A stretch of DNA of 64,000 nucleotides from Bugulina stolonifera (Eukaryota; Bryozoa; Gymnolaemata; Cheilostomatida; Bugulidae): positions 15,835,929 to 15,899,928 of the forward strand of contig OW285187.1 of NCBI GenBank assembly GCA_935421135.1, given 5' to 3'. Under the pieces are notes generated by a model, which worked only from the letters and a program-made list of their open reading frames with translations, made no database searches and was not told the origin of the DNA. Position 1 is the stretch's first letter. Each line of letters starts with the position of its first letter. The translations under genes were made by a program, and so were the position numbers. Below are positions 1 through 11,700 of the stretch, piece by piece.

Positions 1-983
1 GCTCATCTGTTTTATCACTACACGTATAACAAATAACAGTAGTATTGAACTTGATGGTTTTTCTCTGTTAATACCAAGTTCAATTGCGCCATTTTTAATT
101 GGAATAAGATTTTATGAACAAACAACAAACAAACAACAATAAAATAATTTACATTTCAATTAGGATTATAACTGAGGCTGACAACTACATATATAGATGT
201 GTAGACAATCTTATAGAAGATTGTTTTACTTTCTCTACCGATTTTAGCTACAAACTTTGAGTTGGTTAAATACAAGCTTACCCACATATATACATCACAT
301 TCATAATTATGGTACATGTATATGTATAATTACATTTGCATATAATATACAATGTAATGTAAGCCCCATCACAGCTTGCATGTGCACACTAATGTTATTA
401 GCAAGGTACTTGGCTGCTAGAAGTGTTGGGGTTGAGCACCATTATCCAGGCACTTGTTAATCGATGCACATTGATATTGATGCATATATTTACCCATCAG
501 CTGCAAGGTTTCCTATCATTGGTAGGTAGGTATCACTGGTAATTAAGCCTATATATTGATGATGCAAGCAGCGTACATATCGCATTCCACGCATTATTTT
601 TATTGAGCTGCCTTGTAAACACAACCAATGCAAGTAATATGTTATTGATACAAACCTATCATTACAGGTATAAATACAGTGTTTAGTATAATTGCCTATC
701 AGAAGGTATCTATGAACACATGTTCAGCTGTTAGTAATGTGAGGCATGTTATGTAAAACATAAATATTTTTGTGAACGTCTGCTTCTACATTTATAATAT
801 TGATTCACTTGAGCACACATCAAAATGAGCTGAGTCTTATGCAGCTAGAAGCTATCAACGACTAATCGAGAGAATCCATATCAATAACACAGATAATATA
901 ATTATTACAAGTGGGAATATTATACAGTTCACAGGATATCTGCAAGGGTGCACTAGCTGAGAGACGGTTCATTGACAAGCACT
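1..983. other. Intergenic region upstream of the kinase
   Basis: No open frame here resembles a known protein. The stretch is AT-rich with scattered short ACATGTA-type motifs. It presumably contains the promoter and 5' leader of the kinase gene at 984, but I see no clear TATA box or other element to mark the start of transcription. Confidence 0.5.
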
Positions 984-1895
984 ATGACTTCTACTAGCGA
1001 CAGAAAGGATCTGCAAGAGAAATGTCTGTTGGAAGCGTATGAAGTCAAACAGCTATTGGGAGAAGGAACCTACGGAAAGGTGTATAAAGCAGCCTGCAAA
1101 CGTACTAAACAAACTGTAGCACTTAAACAACTGGGCAAATCAAAAGTTTCTCTCAAGGATTTTAAAAGGGAAGTCACATATAGTCGTCTTCTATCTACCC
1201 ACCCATCTATAGTTACAACATATACAGAGGTCTTCCAGACAAAGTCATCCTGGGTCTTTACTCAAGAGATAAGTCTATTTGGAGACTTGTTGCAGTTTAT
1301 AGCACCTGGTACAGGTGTCGGTGCTCTGCCAGCACATTATGTCATGTGTCAAATCACAGGTGCCCTGGTGTTTATGCATGGTAAAGGACTTTGCCACCGA
1401 GATATCAAACCTGAGAACATTTTACTATTCGACAGGAAGGAATGGCTGGTGAAACTAGTAGACTTTGGGTTGACGTGTAAAGTAGGTACTTTGGTTAGGA
1501 GGGTGTCTGTAGGATACAATACATATACACCACCAGAGGTGTGTGGGTTGGCCAAAGGGGAGACATACTATGCAGAGAAGAGCTCAGATGTTTGGCAGGT
1601 GGGTGTGACATTATACTGTCTACTAACAGGTGGATTTCCGTGGCATCAGGCCAGTAGTAGTTCAGATAGAGCCTACCATTCGTACCTTAACTGGAGGAAG
1701 CAATCAACAGCACAACCTCCAGCTGGCTGGCAGAGACTGAGTGCACATACATTGAAGATATTAAAGAAGGCACTAAACCCAGTAGATAAAGAGCGGTGTG
1801 ATATTGGAATAGTGAACAAGCATTTGCAAGTCCACAATATGAACATTCACCAAACAACTAATCATGGATGGGAAGAAAAAGAAAGTTTAATATAA
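984..1895 (+). CDS. SBK-like serine/threonine protein kinase
   Basis: A single-exon kinase of about 303 residues. The first ATG is at 984; an in-frame TTG lies 12 bases upstream and is not a likely start. All core kinase motifs are visible in order: glycine loop GEGTYGKVY, the VALKQ lysine, catalytic loop HRDIKPENILL, DFG in VDFGL, a PPE version of the APE motif, and DVW before the helix F region. The order and wording (GDLLQFIAPGTG, LCHRDIKPENILL, TGGFPWHQA) are those of the SH3-binding-domain kinase (SBK) family, whose substrates are poorly known. It is slightly shorter than vertebrate SBK1 and has no C-terminal proline-rich tail. The next gene, METTL23, converges on it. Kinase identity is certain; the SBK assignment is by motif memory. 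Confidence 0.85.
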   Translation: MTSTSDRKDLQEKCLLEAYEVKQLLGEGTYGKVYKAACKRTKQTVALKQLGKSKVSLKDFKREVTYSRLLSTHPSIVTTYTEVFQTKSSWVFTQEISLFGDLLQFIAPGTGVGALPAHYVMCQITGALVFMHGKGLCHRDIKPENILLFDRKEWLVKLVDFGLTCKVGTLVRRVSVGYNTYTPPEVCGLAKGETYYAEKSSDVWQVGVTLYCLLTGGFPWHQASSSSDRAYHSYLNWRKQSTAQPPAGWQRLSAHTLKILKKALNPVDKERCDIGIVNKHLQVHNMNIHQTTNHGWEEKESLI

Positions 1896-2035
1896 GTAAA
1901 TATGCAAGATGTGCTACTGCTGGATTATACATTTACATATTTGGCAATGGTTTGCCACAACAACAATGTTTATAAATTTTATACAATCTCCATATTTATA
2001 TTGAGAAATACTGTGAGGTATGGATATAATGCATA

Positions 2036-2041
2036 TTTATT
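2036..2041 (-). terminator. Candidate poly(A) signal of METTL23
   Basis: On the minus strand an AATAAA lies about 140 bases past the METTL23 stop codon. It lies inside the 3' region of the convergent kinase gene. Confidence 0.35.
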
Positions 2042-2111
2042 ATTCCACTCTTTGCTCATCTTCTAAAGTGCATGTATAAAACTACAAAATTCATAACAAT
2101 AATGATCAAAA

Positions 2112-2117
2112 AATAAA
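2112..2117 (+). terminator. Candidate poly(A) signal of the kinase gene
   Basis: An AATAAA lies about 220 bases after the kinase stop codon. It is only about 60 bases from the stop codon of the convergent METTL23 gene, so the two 3' ends probably sit very close or overlap. Confidence 0.4.
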
Positions 2118-2178
2118 ATGTGAAAAAATATTGGTAAATTGTCGATGAAGTTGTAGTTATTATAAAGTTTAGGAGTTG

Positions 2179-5100
2179 TCAGTCACTGCTACATTGTATA
2201 TTTGAGCTGATGATAAGCATCTGTATCTCATGAGCTGGAGGATCATGTGGGGACTCTCTACACACAACAGATATCTCGTCTACAAACTCTCCAAGACTGA
2301 TCTGTTCACACCTAAGGCTCCACTTTTCTAGCATGTGCTCCAGTGATCTGTCTGCACTGTAACAAAGAGTGTATTGTCTACTAGAACTAAATGTACCCAC
2401 AGTTCTCAATAACCTACATTGTTTAGAAACAGAAATCTAAAAGCAAAATGTTACTTACTAACAGATAATTAGTTGGGATATTGGGAATTGTCTATTCTTG
2501 ATATTCACAGAGTAAGGGTGCACAACTCCAGCATAAGTATATATAGTAACAGCATAGTATATATAATGTACAATGTGCATGCAGCACAACAATGTGCAGA
2601 GGAGTGGTGTGAGGTAATTGACGGAGACTCAATGGGCACTATGTACTGTACGGGCACTATGTGCTGTACGGGCACTATGTACTGTACGGGCACTATGTAC
2701 TGTACGGGCACTATGTACTGTACGGGCACTATGTACTGTACGGGCACTATGTACTGTACGGGCACTATGTACTGTACGGGCACTATGTACTGTACGGGCA
2801 CTATGTACTGTACGGGCACTATGTACTGTACTGGCACTATGTACTGTACTGGCACTATGTACTGTACGGGCACTATGTACTGCAGGGGGGTAACTTTCCT
2901 GAAAAAGTTGAGGCGGCCAAAATTGGACTGGCTAGTGGCTAACAGTAGCGGTGTAGGGAGGGTGTGTGCGAGATGGGGGAAGAAGGAGAGTGGGGCACCT
3001 CCCAAAAGAAAGTTTTTGAAGATTCACACAAAAACAGCCATTTTGATACATATTTGAGCTATACGTGATGGTACAAAAGTACGAAATGTTGCATAGTAAT
3101 CTGCAAATAGTTAACTTCAAATTAGTATACTGCAAAATAGTGCTTCTTTGTTTGGCTTGGCCACGACGTACCATAATTGTAGTCCGTTACATCATTGCAT
3201 GACTTAGGCCTAAAAATGTACACACATTAATAAGAGGGGAAATAGTGCAAATTTAGTTGATGGATAGAGATGGAGAGTGGTATTCTAGGGTTCCCAAACC
3301 CTGAAGAACAGTGTTCAAAGTGGAACAAATGAGGTGGGTGGGCACACTGTGCATGCAATCTTAGGGCATTTCCTATTGTTGAATACAGAATTACACATGC
3401 AGTGATCCTATCTTACAGATGAGATTAGTATTGTCATTGTATAGCTAACAAATTGAGTGAATTACTAACATGAAAAAAAATCGCCCATCAGTGGGATTCG
3501 AACTCGTGTCTCTATGCATGGAGACCAAGCACTCTACCAATTGAGCTATCAAATCAGCAGTGGCTTCACGCGAAAATTAGCCATCAGTATAATTATACAC
3601 ATAGTAGCATCATTTTCATTAGAGTATATTTATATCATGTGGGACATGGTACCTATGCCTCCCGATATTTTTTCTTCTTTTAACAAAAAGTTCAGGCGGC
3701 TAGGGCCGCCTGAGCCGCCTAGATAGTTACGGCCATGTACTGTACGGGCACTATGTACTGTACGGGCACTATGTACTGTACGGGCACTATGTACTGTACG
3801 GGCACTATGTACTGTACGGGCACTATGTACTATACGGGCACTATGTACTGTACGGGCACTATGTACTGTACTGGCACTATGTACTGTACGGGCACTATGT
3901 ACTGTATGGGCACCATGTACTGTACATGCACTATGTACTATACGGGCACTATGTACTGTACATGCCCCATGCACTGTACAGGCACCATGATAGACTGAAA
4001 CATATGCCTGTTGTGAGATAGTAAATATAAATATGTAGATGAATGTCCATTTGTGAGATTGAGAAAATTCTACACTAGGAAACTGAAAGGTGATGGCAAT
4101 CTTGCCCATTGCATTACATACACCATACATGAGGTGCCGAATACTTCTAAAAACTTCATAAAATTACTGAGTATATACATGTAATAGGCGATACTAAGAT
4201 AAACATGTTATCTAAATAGGGATAGCATTATACACATTTCACATGCTGTAACCACTAAATAGACAATATACTATATTATACATATACATGTACATGTACT
4301 GTACCTGCGCACTTGGTACGTACACCAGAACTCTGCACTCGTGCTACTCTCCAATAGATATGCTACAGTTACCAGAACCGGTTCGAAATCTACAAGAAAT
4401 AATATATTCAGCTTGATGTCCAAATGTAAAGTTGCTAGTTAGACCAACTACTGCAGAGCATACTTTGTGTTAGTTTAGTTTTACATTTGTGTCATTGACA
4501 AAGTCAGAGAATTAACATAAATAGAGAATTGGAGATCAACTTTCCTATTTTATTTGATTAGAAAGAGCCGAGTAAATTCTAGAGCTAACAAGATCAGATT
4601 CCATACCTTTAGTATCATAGAAGCAATCAGCTGCCAAGATGAGATCAACTCCCCTTAGGCGTATGAGTTCAGAAGTAAAGTGGCCCCAGGTTAAGCCACA
4701 CACATTAACATGAGGGAGATTGAGCACAGCAACAGTATCTCTACAGTTGCTCAGAGTTTGATGGTTAGCAGCATGGTCGGTGAGAGTTACACTAGCAGCT
4801 CCACATCGCGCAGCAACCAGTCCAGATAGAGCAGTGCCGGCACCTAGCTGTGGTAACATAGATTGATTAGGTGTAGCAAATGATCAGATAGTCTAACAGA
4901 ATGGAAACAGAGCAAAATATTTAAATTATAAAAATCAGTACAAGTGTAGGTTTAGAGAAAGAACAAACAGCTAGTAGCATACCTCAAGCACTGTTTTGTT
5001 CATGAGTCTGGATTTACGATGAATAATAAATTGAGCTAGGATGATGGCACTGGGCCAGGTATACAATCCATAATCTGCTTCCATTACCTAAATGTAGAGA

Positions 5101-5271
5101 AAAATAAGGTATGCACTTGTAAGAGGGCATGTACTCCAGCATTGTCAACTGCCAGCTTGGTAACATTCAGAACTCAAGTAGAAGAATACCCACCTCTCTT
5201 ATTTCAACCTGTAACACTGATTTGTCTCTAGTGTCCAAGAATTCATAAGTCTTAGTTCTGAATTGAGCCAT
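2179..5271 (-). CDS. METTL23: METTL23 arginine methyltransferase-like protein (5 exons)
   Basis: Five exons join in frame on the minus strand: 5271-5194, 5087-4983, 4847-4607, 4389-4305 and 2356-2179, giving about 228 residues. Every junction has GT/AG. The protein is a seven-beta-strand methyltransferase: the SAM-binding motif I is [12 protein letters not shown] across exons 2 and 3, followed by the family-typical [29 protein letters not shown] and SLEHMLEKW. Mammalian METTL23 methylates histone H3 arginine. Start: the ATG at 5271 opens the [11 protein letters not shown] leader. The last intron (2357-4304) is much longer than the others and is filled by minisatellites. The length is somewhat above the human protein, mainly from the C-terminal exon. 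Confidence 0.9.
2634..2885. repeat. 18-bp minisatellite array 1 (METTL23 intron 4)
   Basis: About 14 near-identical copies of an 18-base unit (ggcactatgtactgtacg and single-base variants). Because the unit is a multiple of three, it stays open in several frames on both strands and creates false repeat proteins. It lies entirely inside METTL23 intron 4. A sequence containing aaaaagttgaggcggc follows directly. Confidence 0.95.
3481..3560 (-). repeat. tRNA-like unit (pseudo-tRNA or tRNA-derived repeat)
   Basis: Read on the minus strand, this stretch has a good A box (tagctcaattggtagagtgc) and B box (gagttcgaatccc). It is followed at once by a run of eight T, a Pol III stop. The stems do not pair: the T stem has mismatches and no five-base-pair anticodon stem sits at the right place, although a shifted gtctc/gagac hairpin is present. 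I therefore read it as a decayed tRNA or the head of a SINE, not a working tRNA. Confidence 0.55.
3731..3990. repeat. 18-bp minisatellite array 2 (METTL23 intron 4)
   Basis: About 14 copies of the same 18-base unit as the array at 2634-2885, in the same orientation, becoming more diverged toward the right end (catgcactgt variants). It is preceded by a GC-rich segment containing aaaaagttcaggcggc, a close match to the segment that follows array 1. Confidence 0.95.
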
Positions 5272-8200
5272 TCCACTCTTTATGCAAAGATAGCGGTTAA
5301 GTTAGATCATGCTGTTCTCTGATCATGAATTAGGCCTACATCACGAAACTGGAGTCAGCGAGACACTACAAAAAGCAAATCTGATTAACTACCAGCAAAC
5401 ATTGTAGCTCCCATGTGTTACGATGCATTCACTTAAAAGTCCGCAACCTTCATAGAAACATACATTGGCTAAAAATCCCCTCAATTACATGCAGCATTAT
5501 AAATGTTGATATTCAAATTATGAAATTTGAAATTGTTGTGGATTTACAAGATAACTGGATGCCCGTCATTTATTTATTGTCAGTACCTCACTGCACTGGG
5601 TTGTGTGTGTTCAGTAAACTGTGGGCAGAGTCATCATTTGTACTGTTATCATTAGGAGCTACGCCCCCATTGCCCGTGCCCCACTGGCACTCATAATTAT
5701 ATTAAATATATTTAATATTATATTTAATATTAATATAATAATAATAATAATAAATATAATTATATTAATATTATAAATAATACCGGCCCCATATGCCTTC
5801 AGATTTAGCCAGAGCCATTTAATGGTCGCACCCACACAGTAGTTCCATGGTAGCGCCACTGACTGACTATCTAATGGACAGAGTTACTCTACCATAAAGT
5901 CAGTGTTGTCTCAATGTCTGTAAGTTCTGCTCAATGGCTTAGCCTTCCGCAAAACTTTCTTCCAAACAACCTTGACACATGCAATAGTGCATGGGGACTT
6001 TGGAAAATATTACGGTGATAAATGATATTGCTTCGCAAGACACTTAAACCGGATACGATATCAGATTTAAGTTCCCAGCCTATTTTTGTTAAATCGTACA
6101 AAAACGAGCATATTCATATTGATATTCAATTCATGGCCATGCTCAATTCCTTGTAATTTATTTAGAATTATTAAGGATCGACATTACCCTCGCGTTAAAG
6201 CATTACTGGTGCGCAATTTAGTTAAAACTAGGTAGGTAGATTTGCTACTGGTGTGCGTAGGACCTGGTTATTATGAGAAATTAAGAGCACCTACATTATA
6301 ATAATGATTATTTAATTTAAATTTAATGATTAATTATTATTATTATAATTAACATTCCATTGAATTTGATTAACATTAACATTTTCAGATTTTGATTTTA
6401 ATTCAAATAATGTTTTGCAAATATGAGTATTAGTTGAACATGTATTTTATTATTTAAATTAAACATTCTAAACTGACACTACATTCTTTATTTGAATTTA
6501 ACAGAACTCCGACTGACGTTGATCAATCTCAATGGTCATGGTCACGGCGATGATGTTTATGTTACAGAATAGTGACACCGAGACTCAGACTGTTATTTGT
6601 GTATTACTTTATTAAGATTTTATTGATAGCATTCGGTATCTACCCACCATCGCTCTGTCACCACATCAACTCATAAATTAAAATAATTTCTATTTCATTA
6701 GAGAATTTTGCTAATCCTAAGGTGTTTTCGTCAACAAGGCCAGTCACATGGCCAAGAGAACAGCACTATCTACTAGCTCCAAGTTCTACATGCAGTTTCT
6801 GCAGTCCAGGCTGCTAATTTATATTCGGTAGCAAGTTACCATATGTGTAGGCTTACCCTTGGTTCCATGGTAATGGCAAATCATGGTCCGCTGAAGTTAG
6901 CTACTACTGCAAAAGGACTTCAAACAATGGTGGCTTTACCTTTGTTTGAAGTCTTTTTAGATATCTAAGTCAACTTTGTCAACTATGAATTGATTAAATC
7001 TTAATCAAAAGACCCACAAATCACAGTGAGGGTGGTCAAGTGGCTATTTCATCTAGAGTTGTTATCAATAGTACGAAGTTATATTTGTTTTCTTAGGTAT
7101 TATTTATAATTAACAGATCTGGTTCTACTGCTCGTCCAATGTTGTCCACTTTCAAATTTTGGTGGAGCTTCTTTAGCATATATGTAGGCCAAATATATCC
7201 AAAATTTGTTGTCATCCCTGACTTTCATCAAATTTACTGTTTTTGTAATGCAATATAAACAAAAAGAATTACTAAAAAATACTTTCACTTTCATTACTGG
7301 TAGGCTGAACTAATCTGATTCATAGTTGACAAAGCTGACTTAGATGTCTATACAATGGGTTCAGAAAAGCACTTGAGAGTATTTTTTGTCAAATCTAGTA
7401 TGAATAGCTATGTGGTATGATTGTAATGATCAGGTGGGTAGCTAGGCAGTCTGACCATCACAAATACCAGGATTTACCTCAAGCTGACTGTATAGGACTG
7501 GCTGTGGTAGTGTATGGATGTACAGTTTAAGATTTACAAAATGTACTATGGTTGAGTTGAGGCATTTGGTCCATTTTTGGTGAGGAAAAACTCAGTATAA
7601 TCGGAGTACCCATCTCTTCCACACTGTAACCACAATAGTGAGTCTATGATTGTGCCTCCCGCAATTGACAATATCATATGCGAGACAAATGCCCTGTATT
7701 GATACTTTAATTTTCATTCATGGGAAACTTCCCAGAGTACACCTGATGCTGAAAGTTCTTTGTTGGTGGTTTTGCTGGTAACACTTGATTGTAAAATTTC
7801 AGTTAAATCCAAATGCCTGAAGAACAAGCCCAAGAGAGATGTTATGCTGTTCAATTTCACTACGAGCAAAATTATTTTTGTTCTAACGTTAGAAACCCTA
7901 AACTGCACCTTGAATGATGGTGTTTTATATTACACCACATTTCTTCGTGTAATCGTTCATGTTCAGAACTTGCTAATATATTCTGGAAGTAAAGCGTGAT
8001 GTCTAACATAGCCAAGTTCTGAGAAGCTATAAAAGAATCTTTTGAATTGGAAATACAACAAATGTGATGGACTTCTCTAGGTCAATATGCAGAAAAGGTG
8101 TATAAAACAAAAATAATACTTTCATATCTACCTATGAAGGATGATCATAATGCTACCGTGCATGAACTATGGCCCCTTCAGTTATATAATCTACATGTAT

Positions 8201-8734
8201 GGCAAGAAGACAATACTCAAAATGGAAAACAATTTAGGGCCTACTGCAGTGCAGGAATATTGTGCATGTTCCTCTCTCTACTTTAATCAGTCGTTATTTA
8301 TTCCTCTATTACTGATTAGTATGAGGCACATGACTTTACTCACTTTCCCGATTTATTCCGTAACTGATATTACCAGTTTGTAAAAGTTGTGCAATTAGTT
8401 TTATGGAATTTCAATAAAAATTATAATTATATGTTATTGATATGCACCGACTGTTTCATTTGATAATATTGTTGTAAGGTTATGTAGTTATTATTGACCA
8501 GCTATAAGAACCGAGAAGGGCTTAGACCATAAGCTTAACATAACTACTCTCAGTAGTAATGCCGAGTTTAATGCTCCTACTTTTCACTTTTTACATAATC
8601 TAGGTTTGCACATGTATGACTCATATCTCGTCTACTGTCAATGCTACATACTGTAGTATCCTACTATTTAGAATTATATCTTGTCCAACTGTGCACTTAT
8701 TCTGCTTTTTAGGACAAACAAATAGATTTACACA
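5272..8734. other. Intergenic region between divergent METTL23 and PRPF31
   Basis: This 3.5-kb spacer separates two divergently transcribed housekeeping genes. It contains an AT-only stretch at about 5697-5780 made of short palindromes of ttaat/aatatt, several small open frames with no recognisable similarity, and a diverged piece of PRPF31 exon 1 near 7950-8070 (listed separately). No other gene was recognised. Confidence 0.5.
7950..8070 (+). pseudogene. Diverged fragment resembling PRPF31 exon 1
   Basis: The stretch shares with PRPF31 exon 1 (about 8895-9030) the ordered blocks ttgctaa, gagtaaa/gaagtaaa, taacatagccaagttct (17 identical bases), gagaagct and taaaag. The copy lacks about a dozen bases between the last blocks and has no open frame. 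It is in the same orientation, about 0.7 kb upstream of the real start codon. I read it as a partial tandem duplicate that has decayed. The similarity is short and was judged by eye. Confidence 0.5.
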
Positions 8735-11700
8735 ATGTCGTTGTCTGACGAACTCATGGCGGACTTTGAGGAGGAGGGGATGAATGTAGATGGGACCGAA
8801 AGCATTCGAAACCTTCCTAGTATCAAGGAAGAGATGGAAACTGACATGGACAGTAATGTGGACGTAGCTATGGGTTATGACAAATCAGTTCGCAGTGTTG
8901 CTAAACTTTATGGGAGTAAAAAACTGGAAGGAGTTATGAGTAACATAGCCAAGTTCTCTGAGGTAAAGCGAGAAGCTGTAAAAGGACCAGTGGAATCCGA
9001 TGCGGAATACCAAGTTATCGTAGAAGCTAACCAGATAACCGTGGAGATTACTGATGAGCTCGGTAAGCATATATATATATATGTAACCTAAAGACTATCA
9101 TCATTTCTTATTTTCTTGTCAATCAATGTTGTTAGAATTGCTCATTATTTCTAAACAAACACTGATTTACTTTCATGTGTGGCTATTACTTTGATGTTAG
9201 TATATTTTATCATGTTAACAATAATCACCCTTGTTGTAGGTATTATTCACAAGTATACAAAGGACACATATCTACCACGTTATCCAGAGTTAGATTCTCT
9301 TGTGCAACAACCCTTGGAGTTCATTAAAACTGTCAAAGTACGTACATGTGCGATAACGTTGAGGTAGTTAAGCTTACCAACATTGCAGATTAAATGACCT
9401 TCAAATTCGAACAATGCAGATAGGATCCTGATGGCTGTTTTAATCTGCAATGTCTGTAAAACTTAATTGTTAGTCATTATCATCAGCCAAGAGTTCTTTC
9501 AGCTATTAGATAAAGGTAATAATGTTGCTGCGTTCTATACTCGTTAATAATTATCAAAAGTAGTTTGGGACTCATTTTGTTTGTTTCTTAATGCTTCGAT
9601 GACTACTGGTTATTTACTGTATCTGGTTGTCATCATTTCTTCCTCTGTCGATAATAATCAGATAGTTATCAAAATATTAGAAAACTTATAGACATGATAG
9701 GCGTATCCGGAAATTGTAATGGTTCACATGAGGCTGCATTTAATAACCGCATACAACATGATCGTGCTGAAGGGAAATCTCCTTGGTTATAGTAAATGTT
9801 ATTCCCAGGCACACCTAGCTGAACGTGATAGCGCTGTGTAGTACTGAATAAAGTTGATTGTCATTGCTGCATATTGCTATTCATCTAGCGTTCACGTGCG
9901 ATATCTCAGTATGTCTTATGCGTCTTGTACTTTTTTTTATCATCAAACTATTTACCTAACAACATCTTCAATTATATTAACATGTATTGGCATCACTAAA
10001 TTTTTATTGCAAATATTTTGCTATATGCATGTAGCATTCTGTGATTTCAGGCTTGTGGTACATAAAGTTTTGAAAGCGAAATAAAACGGTTTCCTCAACG
10101 CAACATTCAACTAACATAAACTGCCGCATGTCTCTGAATCTGTGTATATACATGTAGATGTTCAATGTACATAGTTATGTTGTGTAATGCTATTGCACTT
10201 TTGGGCTTTGTTGATAATCAGATTGACTAGCCTGTCTCCTAATGGTACTGCCTAGTACCAAATAAGTTCTATCTAAATTCGCTACAATGTTCATTATTTT
10301 GTTACACTTTATACATCTACTATGTTTACAATCTATTATAGTACTTGCGCTAATTTTGTAGATTCTAGGCAATGATATTCTGGAGAATTCCAAGCTGTCG
10401 GACCAGCTGCAGGAGTTCCTTCCATCCGCTACGATCATGGTACTGAGTGTAACAGCATCTACCACCACTGGGTAAGTGTGCTTCTTTTGTTTCTGGTAGT
10501 AGTGATATCATAGCATATGACAGTCATCTCGTAGTGTAGCAGTGATACCATAGCATATGACAGTCATCTTTTAGTTATGAAGACATGTTAACAATCTAAA
10601 ATAGTAGTTGGAGAAAGTGAAGGGTCTTTAGTTAAGTCATTCTACCCACCGTTGCATTGGAGTGAATGTCCAATAGAAAGCTTGTGTTGGAGTGAATATC
10701 CAATAGGAAGTGATATGAATAGACTGAGTCCCTGTAGTAGGCTAGTAGCACAAATGAGAGACTAGCATATGAGTGATATTTGGAGTACACTCTAGTAGGC
10801 CTATAATTATGAAGTTTCCATGAGTATATTGTGTGACATACAGTGTTCCACTGAGCGATACAGAGATGGGGAAGGTACAGGAGGCATGTGACATGGCAAT
10901 AGCCTTAGAGGAGATGAAACAGAAGATACTTGAGTATGTTCAGTCTAGGATGGCCTTCATAGCACCAAACCTGTCTATTATTGTGGGTGCGTCCACAGCA
11001 GCCAAACTAATGGGTTAGTATTAAAAGCTGTGTATGCGTTCTTTATTCTACAAGACCTTATGGTGGTCTGGAATAGCTGGCAGCTCTGTATCATTCCGTT
11101 ACATGGTAGATAATATGCATGTGCACATACGTGTACTGCTGACTGAAACAGGAGTGTTTTAGCGGCATACTACCTTTCATATACAGATGCAAGGATCCTC
11201 TGCAAATAGATATCGGTGGGGTTATGCTATCGTTTTATATGCATTGATTTACTACTGAGATCTAAAATCTGAGTACCATGTGCATTGTTTGTATACATGT
11301 ATGTAAATGGCTGTTATAGGCACAGCTGGTGGTCTTACTAACTTAGCCAAGATGCCAGCCTGCAATGCTCTGCTTGTTGGTGCAGTCAAGAAAACTCTAT
11401 CTGGTTTCTCACAGGCAAATGTCTTACCTCATACTGGCTATATATACTATACAGATCTGGTACAAGGTGTACCTTCGGTAAGTTATGCCTCTTTCCACAT
11501 CTCATCCAATGTCTTCCCTTTGATGCTTATAAACCTACCCTGTGTATGGTATATAGGGTTTACAATTACTGGAATTGTTATTCTGTGATCTAGGTACATG
11601 AGCAAAGTGTATTCACATCTCCTTGCTGACAAAATAATGCCATCCAAATTTATTGTAGTACCTGAATACAGTTTGTCACTTGCTCCAAGTTGAAATAAAT

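Noticed and set aside
2473..3057. 194-residue repeat protein (MYCTGT units)
   Set aside because: 18-bp minisatellite inside a METTL23 intron; open on both strands.
3481..3560. Functional tRNA gene
   Set aside because: A and B boxes and a T run are present, but T and anticodon stems do not pair.
5415..8383. Several 60-90-residue open frames in the METTL23-PRPF31 spacer
   Set aside because: No similarity, no splice-supported extension, AT-rich random composition.
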